Below, one piece after another: positions 60,080-64,000 of a DNA stretch of 64,000 nucleotides (within the stretch, counting starts at the first letter, position 1; the number at the start of each line of letters is the position of its first letter). The stretch is taken from assembly GCF_040054535.1 (NCBI RefSeq), contig NC_090795.1:705001-769000 (forward strand), in the 5' to 3' direction. The position numbers and the translations under genes were made by a program. The stretch comes from Antennarius striatus. Lineage: Eukaryota > Chordata > Actinopteri > Lophiiformes > Antennariidae. Under the pieces are notes generated by a model. It ran no database searches and had not been told where the DNA came from. It saw only the letters and a program-made list of their open reading frames with translations.

Positions 60080-60089
60080 AATAAATAAA
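60080..60089 (+). promoter_or_regulatory. crygn polyadenylation signal (two overlapping AATAAA)
   Basis: Two overlapping AATAAA hexamers 80 nt after the stop codon at 60000, followed by an A-rich then T-rich stretch. This gives a short 3' UTR, normal for crystallins. Confidence 0.8.
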
Positions 60090-60843
60090 AACAGACAAAG
60101 ATAAAAAGTGGATTTTTTTTATCAAACGGTTGGTGTGTCGTTTTGTGTTTTTGCAGAGCGCTGAACGCCCAACAGTTGTCCCAGAACAAACACATGTTTG
60201 ACAATTACTGAGCTTCCTCTTCCTCCCTTTGACGTATGAAACTTAATTCTTAAAACTTATCAGCTGCATTCCCTCACCTGTCAGACGAGTTCAGTCGGAT
60301 TAAATCTGTCAGGTGGTAGAGAACATACAACATGTTTAGCATGCCTCCAAAAACCACAAAAACAAAACCATCACAAAAAGTCACAAGACTTTTCCTTTCC
60401 AAAAAGATTGTCATTTTGGTATTTTTTAACGATTTAATTGTTCTCTTTAACTCTAATTTATAATTTTTAAAAAAATATTTATTGTTACCAACTTATAAGA
60501 GGATAACAAAGTCTATTTCAACTACTCGTGAAATTAAAATACTTTGAATTAAGATACATTTCAGCATTTCAGACGTATTTTTGAGGACTTTAAGAATAAA
60601 TTTGAGCGATGTCATCAGAACAGTTCTAATAATAATAAAATAATAATAATAATATTAGACAGGAAACGTGAGCAGAATTTAAGAGCAATAAAAAAGCTAG
60701 TTTTCTTATAAACATGTAAATTATAAAACATTTAATGCAGCCAATGAGATGTCATGAAGATGATCAGTCTGTTTTTCTATGGATAAAGAGACAACAATGA
60801 GAGACGTTTGTTAGACTCAAACACAAACAGTATTTTCCTTTTC
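60090..60843. other. crygn-nub1 intergenic stretch (convergent genes)
   Basis: AT-rich with poly-T and a short (AAT)n at 60,628-60,655. No gene seen. Confidence 0.5.
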
Positions 60844-60849
60844 TTTATT
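60844..60849 (-). promoter_or_regulatory. Candidate nub1 polyadenylation signal
   Basis: TTTATT on the plus strand (AATAAA on the minus strand), 275 nt beyond the nub1 stop at 61124. Confidence 0.5.
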
Positions 60850-61123
60850 GGCTCCATCAACATGAGATAATCCAGCGTTAGTTAAACTCAAGAACAAATC
60901 AGTTTAAAGCTCAAAAACACAAAAACTGGTGTCGTGAACAACCATAAAAAAACAGATGTCTTCAGAAGGGCGTGGGTTCCTTCGGTTTTACCCCAAATTA
61001 AATCCCCGTCGGTATTAAAGTAGAAACAGGACTCACATCTGATGTGGAAGCCGCTTCAGACGGAACACAGAACATAAACGCGTTAATGTTCCTCAGTGGC
61101 CGATGGAGGACCGGATGATGCTG

Positions 61124-63717
61124 TCACACAGTGGGTGTGGCCTCCCTGTTCAGGTAGCGCCTCACGGTGGCGATGAGCTCGCTCTCCTCCTCCAGCGTCA
61201 GGTCCAGGTAGTCCTCTTCATGGGGGGCGATGTCCTCCAGAACCTCGTTCACCAGCTCCTCGTCCTCTGACAGGAAACACTCAGTCTGAACAAACAGACC
61301 CGGACCGACCCGCGCTAACGACCGATAACTGATCAATAACTAGTGGATCACGGCAGCACCAGGGTAGTGGAGAACTACAATACAAGAAGTCCTCAACATA
61401 CGAACACAACTGGTTTATAGAGGTTGTTCATAAACTGAATTGTTCGTAAGTTGTCTTTTAAATGTCATTACTTCTCTAAATACTACAGTAATGTCATTAC
61501 TACTGTAAATACTACAGTACTGTCATTACTACTGTAAATACTACAGTACTGTCATTACTACTGTAAATACTACAGTAATGTCATTACTACTCTAGGTACT
61601 AGTCATGTCATTACTACTGTAAATACTACAGTAATGTAATTACTACTGTAAATACTACAGTACTGTCATTACTACTGTAAATACTACAGTACTGTCATTA
61701 CTACTGTAAATACTACAGTACTGTCATTACTACTGTAAATACTACAGTACTGTCATTACTACTGTAAATACTACAGTAATGTCATCACTACTGTAAATAC
61801 TACAGTACTGTCATTACTACTGTAAACACTACAGTAATGTCATTACTACTGTAAATACTACAGTACTGTCATTACTACTGTAAACACTACAGTAATGTCA
61901 TCACTACTGTAAATACTACAGTACTGTCATTACTACTGTAAACACTACAGTAATGCCATTACTACTGTAAATACTACAGTACTGTCATTACTACTGTAAA
62001 TACTACAGTAATGTCATCACTACTGTAAATACTACAGTAATGTTTCTTACCTGGGGAGTTGGAGGAGGTGCTGGGCTCCTCGGAGGAGGGGGAGGAGGCG
62101 CTGGAGGCGCTGGAGGGGGGCGAGGCTGACAGGAGGTCGGGGGCGAGGACGCCCTGGTTGTCCAGCAGCAGCTGCGTCGCTGATTGGACGTCTCCTCCCG
62201 TCAGCCGGAGCGCCGCCTCGGAGACGCGGCGCTCGAAGCCCAGGTACAGCAGCTGCAGGTGGACGCTGGCGTTAGGGGCGGGGTCTTACAGCCGCCCCCC
62301 CCCCCCACCACCACCCACCCACTCACCCACACCTACCTGCTCCAGCTTCTCCGGGGCGACGCCCTCCGTGTTGTTATTGGTGGACAGAGCGCCCTGATGG
62401 GACTCCAGCAGGATCTGCAGGTGACACGCGGGAGGTCGTGAGCTCCGGCCCCTCCTCGGGGGGTTGGCCCCTCCCACTCTCACACGGATACCCACCCCAC
62501 AGGCCCGGTCCACGTCCCCGTCGGCGAGGTGCAGCGCCCTGCTGGCGTCCCTCCTGGAGTAGCCCAGCTCCGTCAGCGTGGAGATGGCCTCCACCCGGCG
62601 CCGCCGCTTCAGTCGCTCCCGCCGCTTCAGCTGCTCTCGCTCCTGCAGGGGGGGACATGAGCCTGAGGCGTCAGACCGCCCCAGGTCATCCGCTGAGAGG
62701 TCAGAGGTCAGCCGGGTCGCACCTGTCTCTGGCTGCTGATGTGGATGGCGGCCTCCTGGACGTCCCCCCCGCAGGCCCGCAGCCCCAGACGCACCTCCCT
62801 CTCGCTGAAGCCCAGCGCCGTCAGCTGGGACATCTTCTCCGAGTCCAGACGCAGACGGCTGTACAGCGCCTCCACCTGGACGGAACACGTCACAGCAGGC
62901 TCAGCCAATCAGCAGCGACCGCCAGGCGGCGCCGACGGGTGGGCGGGGCTTACTTTACTCAGCTGGAGGCGGGCCTGAGCGTCGTTCCCCTCCACGTAGG
63001 ACAGGAGGCTCTGCAGGAGGTACAGCCGCAGGAACAGCACCTCCTCTTTGCCCGTGTTGCCCTGGCAACACACGCCAACGTCAACAACGAATCTGACGCT
63101 CAAGCTTCACGCGTGTGTGTGTGTCTGTGTGTGTGTGTGTGTGTCTCACCTTGATCATCAGCAGCCGGCGCTGCCCCTCCCCGTAGCACTGCAGGAAGCC
63201 GTCCTCGGCCCTCTGCAGGCGGGCGCGCCCGTCCTCCAGGCAGGGCAGCGCCTCCAGGGCGCGGTAGCACCACACCACGTCCAGCTGCAGCACCGCGTAG
63301 TTGTCCACCGACCGCAGCAGCGCCGAGCCGCAGCGGCTGCAGCGACATGACGGTTAGCACCATGCTAGCCTCACTACGCTACACCCAAACATCACCCGTC
63401 TGATTCATTCAGCCTCAGGGTTAAAGGTCAGAGGTCAGGCTCATCTCTGAGAGCACAGACGACCGCGATGCTAACAATAGCGATGAATGAGAAGTCATAC
63501 CAGAGCTGCTAGCGGATGTTAAACGCTACAGAAGTGGGAGGCAGATCCTGAATGTGAGGTCAAAGTGAGGTCACATTGAGGTCGCAGTGAGGTCACAGTG
63601 AGGTCACCTGAACTGCTGGTCGGCCTCCAGCAGGTGCAGCAGGGCGTTATCAAACTGCTTCTTCTTCATCAGAGAACGACCTTTCTCATGGAGACCCATC
63701 GCCAGGATGAGAGCCTG

Positions 63718-63762
<45 letters not shown>

Positions 63763-63902
63763 CTCAGTATCTGTACACAGGACAGATGGGGGGCTCCTGG
63801 TGCGACCCCCTACCTTCTTCTCCGTGGGGGGGATCTTTAGGGGGTTTCCTCTCTGGTCAGCGATCTCCAGGAAGGGCGTGGTCTCTGGATCTTCACTGCC
63901 GT
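61124..63902 (-). CDS. nub1: NEDD8 ultimate buster 1, 3' part (runs off right edge)
   Basis: Adaptor that binds NEDD8 and FAT10 and directs them to the proteasome. Nine exons in transcript order: 63902-63814, 63714-63608, 63336-63150, 63061-62954, 62875-62723, 62642-62496, 62414-62337, 62252-62051, 61266-61124; phases agree and encode about 404 C-terminal residues. The N-terminal ubiquitin-like region should lie beyond position 64,000. The first visible part has the TPR-like helical region (ALILAMGLHEKGRSLMKKKQ; VDNYAVLQLDVVWCYRALE). Three UBA domains follow: MSQLTALGFSEREVRLGLRA, ISTLTELGYSRRDASRALHL after a basic KRRERLKRRRR stretch, and LLYLGFERRVSEAALRLTGG. A Ser/Pro linker and the acidic tail EDEELVNEVLEDI, HEEDYLDLTLEEE match the human C-terminus. 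The last acceptor was chosen at 61267 because only that one restores the phase. The gene is convergent with crygn. The donor at 63607 lies inside an 11-bp tandem repeat. Confidence 0.95.
61478..62042. repeat. 29-bp minisatellite with internal dyad, about 19 copies, nub1 last intron
   Basis: Unit holds TACTGTAAATACTACAGTA plus CTGTCATTAC; TACTGTA and TACAGTA are an inverted pair around AATAC. Ends eight bases before the donor of the penultimate nub1 exon. Confidence 0.95.
63111..63759. repeat. TG (63111-63145) and CA (63720-63759) tracts in nub1 introns
   Basis: The first lies immediately after a nub1 donor (63,149), the second immediately upstream of the acceptor at 63,715 (TG on the gene strand). 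Confidence 0.93.
63557..63606. repeat. 11-bp AGGTCA-N5 tandem array overlapping a nub1 splice donor
   Basis: AGGTCA at 63,557, 63,568, 63,590 and 63,601 and AGGTCG at 63,579, each separated by five bases (AAGTG, CATTG, CAGTG, CAGTG). On the gene strand the last unit is the donor GTGACC of the exon ending at 63,608. Confidence 0.93.
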
Positions 63903-64000
63903 CTGACACATATACACACACACACACGACGTTCACCCAACTGCTTCCACCGCTCTAACGTCCTGTCTGAGCGGCTCTAACTTCCTGTCTGAGCGGCTCT

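Noticed and set aside
62438-63154. 238-codon plus-strand open frame
   Set aside because: Antisense shadow of the GC-rich nub1 exons; it crosses nub1 introns and lacks its own features.

Overview
The window is nuclear DNA from a ray-finned (teleost) fish. Introns are spliced at GT-AG sites. About 30 CA/TG microsatellite tracts total roughly 2.2 kb. Minisatellites are dense, DNA-transposon relics are present, and one immune gene belongs to the NLR type that is expanded in fish. I cannot name the species; the short introns and microsatellite load suggest a compact percomorph genome.

Layout. 1-16,018 is the 3' flank of sugct: I see no gene there, but many microsatellites and minisatellites. 16,019-49,806 (minus) is a complete 14-exon gene for succinyl-CoA:glutarate CoA-transferase (sugct, 435 codons), reconstructed exon by exon with all splice phases agreeing. 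Its intron 12 (17,609-39,315) is 21.7 kb long and contains a second gene on the same strand, a two-exon class A GPCR (21,840-23,786) with unusual receptor motifs. Intron 4 holds a decayed Tc1-type transposon and a 65-bp-armed inverted-repeat element. Intron 8 holds a 1-kb minisatellite.

51,426-56,553 (plus) is a fish-type NLRC3-like NLR gene: three small N-terminal exons, a FISNA-NACHT exon of 1.8 kb, four phase-matched LRR exons and a tiny last exon, with no B30.2 exon. 57,567-60,000 (plus) is a complete gamma-N crystallin gene (183 aa, five exons). 61,124-63,902 (minus) is the 3' two thirds of nub1 (three UBA domains), running off the right edge. crygn and nub1 are convergent, and the two genes are also close together on human chromosome 7q36.

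The five genes do not form a pathway. sugct is a mitochondrial enzyme of glutarate metabolism, crygn a lens structural protein, nub1 a NEDD8/ubiquitin-proteasome adaptor, the NLR an innate-immunity ATPase and the GPCR an orphan receptor. The strongest unusual signals are the nested GPCR, a crystallin intron that may be lineage-specific, a five-unit AGGTCA direct-repeat array that forms a nub1 splice donor, minisatellite families present in opposite orientations at distant places, a 42-bp perfect palindrome, and inverted microsatellites sharing the same interruption pattern.
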